Assembly: GCA_001534745.1 (NCBI GenBank)
Contig: CP013997.1
Span: 2,108,001 to 2,172,000 of the forward strand
Length of the DNA: 64,000 nt
DNA from: Pseudomonas monteilii
GTDB taxonomy: Bacteria > Pseudomonadota > Gammaproteobacteria > Pseudomonadales > Pseudomonadaceae
Direction: 5' to 3'
This document shows, one piece after another, positions 35,397 to 44,176 of the stretch. Below the pieces are notes generated by a model that ran no database searches, was not told the DNA's origin, and worked only from the letters and a program-made list of their open reading frames with translations. Position numbers and translations under genes: made by a program. How positions within the stretch are numbered: position 1 is the stretch's first letter; each line of letters begins with the position of its first letter.

Positions 35397-38300
35397 ATGT
35401 TCGAAGCAGCGCGTTTGCATGATGAAATCGAGCACACCAGTGCCTTGTCAGGGTTTCTTCTTGGGGCAGCCATCGGCATCGGGCTGGCACTGGTCGGCTC
35501 GTTCATGGTGTGTACGGGGGGGCTGGGCGGATTCCTGCTGGGCACCATCATAGGCTTGACGGCCAGCGTGCCGTCGCAACTGCTCGAGTCGTGGGGGGCC
35601 TCGCAAGGATCACCTGCAGGACAGATCGACAGGCCCGGCTGTTCGCCGAACGTGTTCATCAACAACCGCAACGCAGCCGTCGCCGTCGATAGCACGGCCA
35701 AGTGCGAGAAACACCCAGCCACGGTGAGGGTTGCCGAAGGCTCCACCAACGTCTTCATCAATGGAAAGCCCGCCGCGCGCAAAGGTGACAAGCTGACCTG
35801 CGGCGGACGGATTTCTTCCGGCTCGAACAATGTATTCATCGGGGGCGGCACTGAACGCTATCTGCCGGTGGATGAAGAAGTCACCGACAAGATGCGGATA
35901 GGCGCCGATCTTCTGATTTTTGCTGCGTCAATGGGGCGTCCGCTTGCCGCCGTGGGGAGGCTAGGACTACAAGCCGGCCTCAAGGCAGCGATGCCTTGCG
36001 CCTTGAGGACGGGGCTTTCCATGATCACTGGCTACATCGCCGGCATGTACGTCATCGGCCCTGCGATCGACCGGGCCCTGGGTGGGTTCATTGGCAACCC
36101 GGTGGACTTGTCCATTGGCCGAAAGGTGCTGACCGACGAAATCGACTTTTCTCTTCCAGGCTTGATGCCTCTGGAGTGGACCCGCTTCTATGCCAGCGAC
36201 CTGACCGTCGATAGCGTACTGGGCAAAGGCTGGGTTCTGCCTTGGGAGCAGAGCCTGAGCCGCTGCGGCGGGTTCGTCTACCTCACCGACAACCAGGGTC
36301 GGCTCGTTCCGTTCGTTGATCTTGAGCCTGGGCAAAGCATCTACAACCCCCACGAAAGCATTCATCTGGTGCGCACCCAGGGTGGGCACTACTTGCTGCA
36401 GACACTGGACAATCTGTTGTTCTACTTCGGCGAAGTGCCGAACGACGACACGCCTGTGCCCTTGCAGCGCATGGAAAACGTCTTTGGCCATTACCTGCAC
36501 TTCATGCGCAGTGCCGATGGCCGCCTGACCGACATCGTCGCGCCCGGGCCGCACCGTGTGCACTTGCACTACGATCATCCCTTGGGCCGCCTGACCGACG
36601 TGAAGCGTGTGGTCGACAACGTGGCTGTCGAGACCTTGGTGCGTTACCGCTATGACGATCACGGTCAACTGAACGCCGTGATCAACCGCAATGGCGACAC
36701 GGTGCGCCGCTTCAGCTACACCGACGGGCTCATGACCCAGCACACCAATGCCTTGGACCTGACCTGCGACTACCGCTGGGAAGTCCTGGACGGCAAATCC
36801 CGCGTCGTCGAGCACTGGACCGGGGATGGCGAGCACTATCAGTTTCGCTACGACTTTGCCACGCGTACACGCTGGGCGACCGACGTGCTGGGGCGTGAGC
36901 TGGAGGTCCAGTACAACAAGGATAATCGTGTCATCGCCAGCCGCGACTTTGGCGGCGAACGCTATGCCATGGATTTCGATGAGTTTGGCAACCTGATCGG
37001 CATCACCCTGCCTGACGATAATCGATTGGCCTTCAAGTACGACGAGTACTCCCGGCTGATCGAAGAAACCGACCCACTGGGGCGCAGCATCCGCTACAAG
37101 CATCACCTGGGAACGCCTCTGGTCACCGAAACCCGCTTCCCCGATGGCAGCGTATGGAAAGCGCAGTACGACGACGAAGGCACGCTGCTGTCCGAGACCG
37201 ATCCACTTGGGCAGGTCACCGAGTACCTGAACAGTCCGGACGGTCTGCCGCATACCATCATCGACCCCACCCACAAGTCCAAATACCTGTGGTGGAACAG
37301 CTACGCCCAGGTCGAACGCTTCCAGGACTGCTCGGGCAAGAGCACCTGGTACCGCTACGACGAGCGCCAGCATCTGGTCGAAGTCATCGATGCCTTGCAG
37401 AACGTCACCCGCCTCGAGCGCAAGCCCGATGGTGAGGTACTGCGCATCGCACACCCTGATGGCAGCAAGGAAACCTTCACCTACAACGCATTGGGCCAGG
37501 TCCTCACCCACACCGACGGCAAGGGCCAGACTACCTGCCTTCAGCGCACCGCCCGAGGCCTGCCCAGCGCGCGCCAGGATGCCAATGGCGAATGGGTGCG
37601 CTATGAGTACGACAAGGCCATCCGCCTAACGGCGCTGGTCAACGAAAATAATGCCAGCTACCGCTTCGCCTACGACGCTTCGGATCGTTTGAGCGAAGAG
37701 GTGCGGGTAGATAACCTGACGCGGCGTTTTGCCTATAACGTGAGCGGTCACCTCATCCGGCTGGATGAGATCGGTTATGGCGAAAATGGCGAGCGCCCGG
37801 AGCGGCACACCGAATTCGAGCGCGACACAGTTGGCCGGCTGATCAGCAGAACCAACACGGACGGCCAGCACTTCTACACCTACGATGACAGCGACCGCCT
37901 GCTGAGTATCGAACGTCAGCCTACAGGCCGTGCCAAGCGCACGATGGGCATCCTGCCGGAGAAGCTCGAGTACGCGTACGACATCCTGGGGCGACTGACC
38001 CAGGAGATCACGCCCGACGGCACCCTGGGCTATGAATACGATCCGCTGGACAACCTGACCACGCTGACCTTGCCCGATGGACGCAGGGTCAATCACCTGT
38101 ATTACGGCAGTGGTCATCTGCACCAGATCAACCTGGATGGACAGGTCATCAGCGACATCGAACGTGACGACCTGCACCGCGAGGTGTATCGCACCCAAGG
38201 CAAGCTCACCAGCTGCTTTGGCTATGACGCCATGGGCCGCAAGGCCTGGCAGTACGCCTCGACGCTGCCGGCCGACAAGCTGTCGCAGGTGCATAACGCG

Positions 38301-39629
38301 GGAGTCCAGACGGCGCTGTATGTGGAGCATCGCTACAACCCGATCCATCGCCGTTACGAGTACGACCCAGCGGGGGAGTTGGTGCGCACGCTGGACAAGC
38401 TGCGCGGTGAGACGCGGTACAGCTATCAGGCCAACGGGCAGTTGCGCAGCCGTGATACGGGCTCGATTCTTAGCAGCGAAGAGTTCCGTTATGACGCGGC
38501 AGGCAACCGGCTGGATTTCAATGCGCGGCAGTTTGCCAAGGTCACGGATAACCGGATCGCTAAGTGGCGCAACTGCGAGTATCGGTACGATGCGTGGGGT
38601 AACCTGATCGAGAAGTTCTCGGGGCCTGCTACGGAGCAGCGATTTGAGTATGACTGCGAAAATCGACTAGTCCGAGCGGAAACGTGGACTAATGGAAAGC
38701 TTAAGCGTATCGCTGAATACTGGTATGACAGCTTGGGTCGCAGGATAGCGAAAACAGCCGGAGCGCAAGGAGCGCAAGAACAGAAGCGATTCATGTGGCA
38801 GGGCTTACGCTTATTGAGTGAGCATTCGCCTGAGCGCGAGACGCTATATTTGTATGAATCGTACAGCTACTCGCCTCTGGCGCGCGTAGATCAAGTGGAG
38901 GGTGTTGGACAGAAAATCTATTACTTTCACAATGATCAGGTTGGAACTCCGCTAGAGCTGACGGATAGTGAAGGTGAAATTGTCTGGCAAGTAACGTACC
39001 GTTCTTGGGGGATTATTGAAAGTACGACGGTAAACGAAATTAATCAGCCGCTCAGGTTTCCTGGTCAGTTTTTTGACGATGAAACAGGGCTGCACTACAA
39101 TACGTTCCGTTACTATGACCCCGAGGTAGCGCGATTCACCACACAGGATCCGATAGGGCTACTGGGCGGAACTAATTTGTATGGCTATGCACCTAACTCT
39201 ACAGGATGGCTTGATCCGTTAGGTTGGTGTGTAGAGACGAATGTGATACGTGGGCCGCAAGGACAGCCTCTTAGAGCTACCGCTACGATAACCGAGGAAA
39301 GCATAAGAAAGGGTGGGACTTCGACAAACGCCAGCTCACGGGCATGGGCGCGTATGATGGGAAGACCTAATGATGACGCCGGTCATATAATCGGTAAGCT
39401 TCTTGGGGGATCTGGCGGTAAAGATTGGGTATTCCCACAGCTATCCAAGATCAACCGTGGTTTATTTAGGGATTTCGAGAAAATTATCGCTAAAAGAGTA
39501 AGAGAGGAGGGGGCGATTGATGTAGAATTGATTTTTAAATATGGCGAAAATAAAACCAGGCCCACGCAGATAATTTATAATTTATTTAGGAATGGAGAGC
39601 ACTTAGATGGAAGGAAATTTAATAACTAG
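35397..39629 (+). CDS. rhs: Type VI secretion prePAAR/PAAR/Rhs effector with nuclease-like C-terminal toxin
   Basis: 1410 residues. The prePAAR motif AARLHDEIEHT is at 4-14. The first membrane region is ~17-57, a PAAR domain ~80-151, and a second membrane region ~171-225: the two-membrane-region class that needs an Eag chaperone. From ~230 to ~1278 runs the Rhs cocoon, with many YD-type repeats, ending 'DPIGLLGGTNLYGYAPNSTGWLDPLGW', where Rhs proteins self-cleave. The last 132 residues are the toxin tip. 'DDAGHIIGKLLGGSGG' (His ~1330) and 'FPQLSKINRGLFRDFE' (Asn ~1353) resemble DNA/RNA non-specific endonuclease toxins (His-Asn metal finger). From about 38650 the sequence becomes A/T rich, so the end of the cocoon and the tip look newly acquired. 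Confidence 0.93.
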   Translation: MFEAARLHDEIEHTSALSGFLLGAAIGIGLALVGSFMVCTGGLGGFLLGTIIGLTASVPSQLLESWGASQGSPAGQIDRPGCSPNVFINNRNAAVAVDSTAKCEKHPATVRVAEGSTNVFINGKPAARKGDKLTCGGRISSGSNNVFIGGGTERYLPVDEEVTDKMRIGADLLIFAASMGRPLAAVGRLGLQAGLKAAMPCALRTGLSMITGYIAGMYVIGPAIDRALGGFIGNPVDLSIGRKVLTDEIDFSLPGLMPLEWTRFYASDLTVDSVLGKGWVLPWEQSLSRCGGFVYLTDNQGRLVPFVDLEPGQSIYNPHESIHLVRTQGGHYLLQTLDNLLFYFGEVPNDDTPVPLQRMENVFGHYLHFMRSADGRLTDIVAPGPHRVHLHYDHPLGRLTDVKRVVDNVAVETLVRYRYDDHGQLNAVINRNGDTVRRFSYTDGLMTQHTNALDLTCDYRWEVLDGKSRVVEHWTGDGEHYQFRYDFATRTRWATDVLGRELEVQYNKDNRVIASRDFGGERYAMDFDEFGNLIGITLPDDNRLAFKYDEYSRLIEETDPLGRSIRYKHHLGTPLVTETRFPDGSVWKAQYDDEGTLLSETDPLGQVTEYLNSPDGLPHTIIDPTHKSKYLWWNSYAQVERFQDCSGKSTWYRYDERQHLVEVIDALQNVTRLERKPDGEVLRIAHPDGSKETFTYNALGQVLTHTDGKGQTTCLQRTARGLPSARQDANGEWVRYEYDKAIRLTALVNENNASYRFAYDASDRLSEEVRVDNLTRRFAYNVSGHLIRLDEIGYGENGERPERHTEFERDTVGRLISRTNTDGQHFYTYDDSDRLLSIERQPTGRAKRTMGILPEKLEYAYDILGRLTQEITPDGTLGYEYDPLDNLTTLTLPDGRRVNHLYYGSGHLHQINLDGQVISDIERDDLHREVYRTQGKLTSCFGYDAMGRKAWQYASTLPADKLSQVHNAGVQTALYVEHRYNPIHRRYEYDPAGELVRTLDKLRGETRYSYQANGQLRSRDTGSILSSEEFRYDAAGNRLDFNARQFAKVTDNRIAKWRNCEYRYDAWGNLIEKFSGPATEQRFEYDCENRLVRAETWTNGKLKRIAEYWYDSLGRRIAKTAGAQGAQEQKRFMWQGLRLLSEHSPERETLYLYESYSYSPLARVDQVEGVGQKIYYFHNDQVGTPLELTDSEGEIVWQVTYRSWGIIESTTVNEINQPLRFPGQFFDDETGLHYNTFRYYDPEVARFTTQDPIGLLGGTNLYGYAPNSTGWLDPLGWCVETNVIRGPQGQPLRATATITEESIRKGGTSTNASSRAWARMMGRPNDDAGHIIGKLLGGSGGKDWVFPQLSKINRGLFRDFEKIIAKRVREEGAIDVELIFKYGENKTRPTQIIYNLFRNGEHLDGRKFNN

Positions 39630-40038
39630 CGCTGATGATTTTGCTAGTACTTTAAAAGGCTTTATGCAAAAGATGTTCGATTGGGAAATGAATTATTATG
39701 AAAAATGGATGAATGTATCTTGCGATGCCACTAGCTCAGAACTGGAGAGTAGGATGAGAGAGGATTTGCTCAAAATTTTCGATAAATATGTTGTGAGAGG
39801 TAGCAGAAACTACGATCGATTAGAGAATTTGGTTTGTGGGAAAATACCGGAGTATGATCATGTTCACGATAAAGTGGAAGTCATAAGCGTAGATGCCAAT
39901 AAGATTTTAGTTGTGATCGAAAAACTTAGAGGCTTGAAGCCTACATATAGATTGACCTTTTCTAAAAGGAACGGGGTATTCATGCTTTTGAAGCGTGATT
40001 TTAAGGATGAGGGGGAATGGTGTAGGACCTATGTCTGA
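39607..40038 (+). CDS. Cognate immunity protein, probably NTF2-fold
   Basis: 143 residues, overlapping the effector's 3' end by 23 bases, which is the usual spacing of an Rhs immunity gene. The pattern is a long N-terminal helix ('SADDFASTLKGFMQKMFDWEMNYYEKWM'), a second helix, then strands 'HDKVEVISVDANKILVVIEKLR', 'PTYRLTFSKRNGVFMLLKRDFKDEGEWCRTYV'. This matches NTF2-fold immunity proteins that protect against polymorphic nuclease toxins. It is low GC like the toxin tip, consistent with the two arriving together. It should bind and block the tip in the cytoplasm; specificity is inferred from position. Confidence 0.85.
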   Translation: MEGNLITSADDFASTLKGFMQKMFDWEMNYYEKWMNVSCDATSSELESRMREDLLKIFDKYVVRGSRNYDRLENLVCGKIPEYDHVHDKVEVISVDANKILVVIEKLRGLKPTYRLTFSKRNGVFMLLKRDFKDEGEWCRTYV

Positions 40039-40118
40039 AAAATTTAATTAGGTAATAATTTTCAAGTCTGATGCAACTAGAAATAAGTCTTCGATAGTTG
40101 GGCCCGCAGGGTGACGAT

Positions 40119-40195
40119 GATTGCAGGAATTGGTTGGTCCGAACGGAACCTAGACTAGCGGTAAGCTTGAGGATGCCGCTGAATATCGATTAGGA
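40119..40195 (+). pseudogene. Relic of an earlier rhs 3' end (core fragment)
   Basis: About 70 bases align with the intact rhs gene at 38651-38722 at roughly 70% identity with one indel. The frame starts D-C-R-N-W-L-V-R-T-E, against D-C-E-N-R-L-V-R-A-E in the intact protein, then goes out of frame and stops. It lies directly before another immunity-like gene, as expected for a displaced rhs tip. Confidence 0.75.
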
Positions 40196-40201
40196 GTTTT
40201 T

Positions 40202-40549
40202 GTGACAGATAAAGATTTTGTCAATGCAATTTATTCCGAGCTTTTCAAAGATAATTTTGCTTATTACAAAGAGCATCTTGCGCTACCTCCGAACGACAAT
40301 GATGATCCATACAATTTAGCGAGAAAAGCAATGGTTTCTCTAAGCGAATCTCAAAAAATGGATATCATAAACTTTTTGAAGGTAGTGATTGCTGATAGTG
40401 TTTCCGTGGTTTTCGGAACCATAGATGGAGTCCATTTTCCTGGTGAGTTCGACGGTGATTTCGTTTTAAGTGTAGAGGGTGAAGAAATTCAAGGAGACTT
40501 GCAGGATATATTTATCGGTAAGGCGCAAGATGATGCGGCTCGAGAGTGA
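40202..40549 (+). CDS. Orphan immunity-like protein, family B copy 1
   Basis: 115 residues from a GTG at 40202 with TTAGGAG six bases upstream. I do not recognise a named family. It is a clear paralogue of the gene at 47889: both carry '(S/Y)SELF', 'QKMDIINF(L/M)KVV', 'DGVHFP' and 'LDGEEIQGDL' or a close variant, over the whole length. The pattern is helical in the first two-thirds, then two strands. Low GC, same strand, right after an rhs relic. This context fits an immunity gene whose toxin tip has been lost. A looser relative may be the gene at 41264. Confidence 0.8.
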   Translation: MTDKDFVNAIYSELFKDNFAYYKEHLALPPNDNDDPYNLARKAMVSLSESQKMDIINFLKVVIADSVSVVFGTIDGVHFPGEFDGDFVLSVEGEEIQGDLQDIFIGKAQDDAARE

Positions 40550-40649
40550 GCCTCTATTGCCTCGAGCGCTATTTACTTGCTCAGGCGTAAGAAAGTCCGC
40601 CTGCTAGGATCATTCACGGGGGTTGTATAAATTTATTTTCGTGGGGTAG

Positions 40650-41207
40650 ATGGTGCTTAAAAACTACATCCTCACCATTTCAGAAGATTATCCAGAAAGT
40701 TATTGGCTGAAAATTAAAATACTTTCTGCAGAAGATCTTATTATCTTTAGTGGTGGTGCGCCTATAGAAAAATGTGTGAAGGTGAGGTTTGAGGCGGCAA
40801 AAAAAGTTAGCACGAAGAGATTGTTAACTTATGATTTTTTCTATGCTGACGGAGGTAAATTAATCTCCCCTAGGCTCTGCGAGCTTATGATGCGAGAAGA
40901 CATCTCAGGTGTGCAATTTATAGATGCGGAATTGGTTGTAGGTGGTGAGGTACAGCTCGGCTACAAGCTACTCCATATTACGAAAATCGCACCAGCGTTC
41001 GATTTGGAGAAGTCTTTCAGTAGGCCATTGCTTAGCTATCTCCCAGAAGGGCCAAAATGGTTTGAAGTAATAGTGTTGAAAGAAAATTGCGAGCTGCCTA
41101 GTGATGTTGTAAGGGCTGAAGAGCAAGCAACGACTATTGTTGTTAATTCTCGAGTAAAATCTATTTTTGAAATTAACAACGTTCGAGGCGTAAGCTTTAG
41201 AGCTTGA
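40650..41207 (+). CDS. Imm11-like immunity protein (DUF1629-type)
   Basis: 185 residues. The segment 'GGKLISPRLCELMMREDISGVQFIDAELVVGGE' corresponds to the 'P.iVSerfkeilE..g..dvqF.pv' core of Imm11/DUF1629 proteins, which accompany polymorphic toxins. The preceding 'VKVRFEAAKKVSTKRLLTYDFFYAD' and following 'GYKLLHITKIAPAFDLEKS' fit the same all-beta-plus-helix plan. The ribosome site GTGGGG is close to ATG 40650. Low GC. No toxin domain is adjacent, so it counts as an orphan. The family call is by eye. Confidence 0.72.
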   Translation: MVLKNYILTISEDYPESYWLKIKILSAEDLIIFSGGAPIEKCVKVRFEAAKKVSTKRLLTYDFFYADGGKLISPRLCELMMREDISGVQFIDAELVVGGEVQLGYKLLHITKIAPAFDLEKSFSRPLLSYLPEGPKWFEVIVLKENCELPSDVVRAEEQATTIVVNSRVKSIFEINNVRGVSFRA

Positions 41208-41263
41208 TGGCTTTGAATTGAAAGAGGCATGGTTGCCTGAACCTTTTCAAGAAAGGGAACACG

Positions 41264-41623
41264 ATGGATTCAGTCAGTTTCATAAACGCAATTGATCTGA
41301 CAGTCGTCAACGCTGCGGTGGAAGATGTAATTTCAGTATTGGAGTCACCGCCTGGAAGAAAGCCAGAGGATGGCTTGGCAAAGATGTCAGCGTTTTACAG
41401 AAGGCTAAACCCAGAAGAAAAAGCATTGGTAGAAAACCTCGTAAGATTCTCTGTGGAAGAGTCGATATTCGGGTTTCTTTGTGTATTGGACGGCGTAAGA
41501 GCCATCGAGAATGAGCCTGACAAAGGAGAGCTGGTCCTTACCTATAAAGCTGGCACAAGCACGCGGATCAATGGCAGCATGGACCTGCACGATATATTCA
41601 ATGCCCGATGCTCCAACGGATGA
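41264..41623 (+). CDS. Small immunity-like protein, possible distant relative of family B
   Basis: 119 residues, with AAAGGGAA upstream of ATG 41264. The protein has the same order of elements as the genes at 40202 and 47889: 'FINAI' near the start, a long amphipathic helix ('AKMSAFYRRLNPEEKALVENLVRFSVEESIFGFLCVLDGV'), then 'GELVLTYKAGTSTRINGSMDLHDIF' (compare 'VEGEEIQGDLQDIFI'). Direct identity is low, so homology is plausible rather than sure. Function unknown; its place in the array suggests immunity. Confidence 0.68.
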   Translation: MDSVSFINAIDLTVVNAAVEDVISVLESPPGRKPEDGLAKMSAFYRRLNPEEKALVENLVRFSVEESIFGFLCVLDGVRAIENEPDKGELVLTYKAGTSTRINGSMDLHDIFNARCSNG

Positions 41624-41710
41624 ACCAACAATAGATGCACATGACCGATACTTTGCGAGAGAGACAGAGGCAGGCAGTATTTCATCAAAAATAGTTGCGA
41701 GGAGTGACCC

Positions 41711-42190
41711 ATGATTAAAGTAGAGGAGGTTAGCAACTGGGTGAACAGCAAGGAGTACAGGTGCCTGCTAAACTGCCTTGTTGAAAAATTAAGTCTGCAG
41801 ATTAATGATGACGCCGTACCTGACATTCTTTTGCAATTCGATGCGGATAGCTTGAGTCTGTCAAGACTAGAGTTGGCTCAAATTTCCAACATCGCTGGAA
41901 AGACCGAGCTGGTATGCAATTATGTACGTGAGAAGCTAAAGTCTTTGGAGGGGACAGAGGATGAGCAGGAAGGGATGCACCCTGAAGACGAAAAAAGCGT
42001 GGTCATAGAAGAGCTTCCTTTTTATAAAAATTTTCTCAACGCCTATCTGATAGAGTTGCATTTTTTAATTTTTCATCCACATGGGCTAGAGCCTTATTTG
42101 AAATCAACTCGGATACCTAAAGCCAAAAAATACGCCAAGCTACTCAGCGATGCGTTTAGTGCTGCTAGCACGGATTGCGCTGATCAATGA
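41711..42190 (+). CDS. Duplicated hypothetical protein, family C copy 1
   Basis: 159 residues with GAGGAGTG seven bases before ATG 41711. Nearly the whole protein is matched by the next gene (42435): 'WVNSKEY', 'PDILLQFDADSLSLSRLELAQI', 'LVCNYVREKLK', 'EGMHPEDEKSVVIEELPFYKNFLNAYLIELHFL', 'GLEPYLKSTRIPKAKKYA'. Mostly helical and acidic. Not a family I can name. The tandem duplication in an immunity array, and acidity, are in line with toxin binding by charge, which is inference. Confidence 0.78.
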   Translation: MIKVEEVSNWVNSKEYRCLLNCLVEKLSLQINDDAVPDILLQFDADSLSLSRLELAQISNIAGKTELVCNYVREKLKSLEGTEDEQEGMHPEDEKSVVIEELPFYKNFLNAYLIELHFLIFHPHGLEPYLKSTRIPKAKKYAKLLSDAFSAASTDCADQ

Positions 42191-42434
42191 AACGAACGTG
42201 ATTTTAGGCTAGGCAGTACATTTACTTGGTACAACAATGATGGCGGAGATAGCGTCGTTAGAAGGTCTAAGATATTCAATAAAGCTCCATCCTAAAGACA
42301 ATTTGCAGCGATAAATCGGCAATAATGCCTATAGCACAGACAATCTAGATACGTTGGTACCTTGGAAAACTGAAGCGTTCAACGCGTTCAGGTATACAGG
42401 CAGGATCCTAGCCAAGGTTCTTGAAGGGGGAAAA

Positions 42435-42896
42435 ATGGCATCTGTGGAAGCTATCAGGCAGTGGATCAACAGCGAAATCTATGTGAATCTGCTGGAGCAA
42501 TCGCGTAAACATCTAACCATCCACGTGGTCGAAGAGGATATTCCCGACGTAGTGTTGCAGTTTGATGCCGATAACTTAAAGTTGGCCAATTTAAGTATTT
42601 CCGCTATCGAAAATCTCGCTAAAAATCCCAGGCTGGTTTGTAACTACATCGCCAAAAAACTAAAGCTGCTTAGTGGGTCAGGTCATGAAGAGGAAGGCAA
42701 GCATCCTGAGGATGAAGAATCTGTTCTTATAGAGGAAATAGGATTTTACAGAAGTTTTATAAATTTATATCTGATCGAGCTGTATTTTTTGCAGTTTGAC
42801 CAGGACGGTCTGGAAGCTTATTTGAAAGCTACCCGGGTGCCCGGAGCAAAAAAATATGGAGCTCAACTCAAGCTTATCTACTCCACTCTTATGTGA
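42435..42896 (+). CDS. Duplicated hypothetical protein, family C copy 2
   Basis: 153 residues. ATG 42435 is preceded by GAAGGGGG and aligns with the start of copy 1; the open frame extends further upstream but that part does not match. About half of the residues are shared with the 41711 gene, highest in 'DADNL', 'LVCNYIAKKLK', 'GKHPEDEESVLIEEIGFY' and 'LEAYLKATRVPGAKKYG'. The upstream in-frame residues 'AFNAFRYTGR' resemble the 'npfRytGq' segment of Rhs/WapA cores, a weak hint that this copy too followed an rhs end. Confidence 0.78.
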   Translation: MASVEAIRQWINSEIYVNLLEQSRKHLTIHVVEEDIPDVVLQFDADNLKLANLSISAIENLAKNPRLVCNYIAKKLKLLSGSGHEEEGKHPEDEESVLIEEIGFYRSFINLYLIELYFLQFDQDGLEAYLKATRVPGAKKYGAQLKLIYSTLM

Positions 42897-42917
42897 GAGA
42901 AGAATTTATCGAGTTGA

Positions 42918-43290
42918 TTGAAAAAAATACAACGCAATGAAGGTGCTGAAGGTGAAGCAGACCACGATATTGATGTTCTGTGCAATAGCGTTGCAGATCC
43001 TCAGGCAGCTAATTATATCTTCCAGGAAGACCTAAGCGCTGAGGAAGTATCGGATAGGATATTGGATTATAGGACCATCCAACTATAACCAGTAGCCAAG
43101 ATTGATCTTATTGTTTTCTGGATTTTGATCGTCAGCTATTGACCTGAGCCAGCAAATGCCGAGTGGGGATAATATTAAGAAATATAATCTATATGTCGAG
43201 CCTGTATTTCGCAAGCATATGATTGAGAAATTCGCTAGGCTTGAGGTAGAACTGTATACGCACATCAATAAAATAATTCAAAATTATTAG
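42918..43290 (+). pseudogene. Remnants of one or two degraded coding sequences, possibly a toxin C-terminus
   Basis: Two short frames lie in this 396-base gap. One, ending at 43088, reads '...GEADHDIDVLCNSVADPQAANYIFQEDLSAEEV...'. The other, 43131-43290, reads '...DLSQQMPSGDNIKKYNL...' and then 'RKHMIEKFARLEVELYTHINKII' before a stop. The second looks like the end of a compact globular domain, and it is directly followed by a SUKH immunity gene, the normal order toxin then immunity. Neither has a good start. No family was recognised. Confidence 0.4.
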
Positions 43291-43301
43291 GGTTGGTTAG
43301 A

Positions 43302-43988
43302 GTGAAATGGTCTGAAGAAATGAAACGGGCTACGATGAGAAAGCTGAAGGAATATGATATATATTTCTCAGCGGATGAGGTCCCTCCGAATATTGTATTT
43401 CCCGACCAGTGGCGCAATTTTGGCCCGGCAAAAATTGGCGAATCCTCTGTTCCCGCTGAATGGGGTAATTATAGAAAGTGTCTGCCCTGGGTCTCTTGGT
43501 GGGTCGATAGCTGTGTGCTAGGTACGGTCTTGGCGATCAGTGATAGACCCTATTTGATGTATGTATACAGCAAGGATGGGAAATTTTATTACTATATGGG
43601 CGGAGAGCCCCTGCGTGCAGGTGATGTCAGGCTTGATAAGTATATTGGTTTTCCTGAAAGTTTGAAGAGGTTTTACTGTGAGCTGCACAATGGCTTTGGT
43701 TTTTATATAGGCTGCACCATGGGGCTGTCACAGGTTGAAGACTTTATTCCAATTAAAGATTTGTGTGATGACGAGTATCCAGACCTGCCTGACATGATGG
43801 CGATTTTTTCAAATGGTGCTGGGGATTATATGGCTTTAGGTGAAGGAGACGCCAGTGGCGAGGTATTTATATGGTGGCATGAAGAGCCAGATCAGCCCGA
43901 GCGGAATCTCAATTTATGGGAGTATATGGATTATTGGATGGCGATTGTTTTAGAAAATTCGGATGTCAATGATATTGTTGGTGAATGA
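43302..43988 (+). CDS. SMI1/KNR4 (SUKH) immunity-like protein, copy 1
   Basis: 228 residues from a GTG at 43302, chosen because it gives the same start (VKWSEEMKRA) and length as the paralogues; a TTG at 43293 is in frame. The body follows the array's common plan: 'YDIYFSADEVP', 'WRNFGPA', 'LPWVSWWVDSCVLGTVLAI', 'GFGFYIGCTMGLSQVEDFIPIKDLCDDEYPDLPDMMAIFSNGAGDYMALGEG', 'FIWWHEEPDQP', 'YMDYWMAI'. The 'F(S)(N/S)GAGDY(L/M)ALG' and 'WWHE' segments are typical of SUKH proteins. SUKH members are common immunity proteins against nuclease toxins. This copy is lower in GC than the later ones. Confidence 0.85.
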   Translation: MKWSEEMKRATMRKLKEYDIYFSADEVPPNIVFPDQWRNFGPAKIGESSVPAEWGNYRKCLPWVSWWVDSCVLGTVLAISDRPYLMYVYSKDGKFYYYMGGEPLRAGDVRLDKYIGFPESLKRFYCELHNGFGFYIGCTMGLSQVEDFIPIKDLCDDEYPDLPDMMAIFSNGAGDYMALGEGDASGEVFIWWHEEPDQPERNLNLWEYMDYWMAIVLENSDVNDIVGE

Positions 43989-44176
43989 TTTTTGGCTTTT
44001 GAGATTTTTCAAAGGCTGTGAAATTATTTCGGTGGCGGGCCGCGGCGCTGAGTCTCTGTGTCCGGTCAGGACATCACTCCCTCGGACAAATTTCTGCCTA
44101 GCACGTGAACACGCTCAATCGCAATCACTTGCCGGTCGTTTTTTAACTGCATATGAGCAAGGAGGCAAGGTGAATC

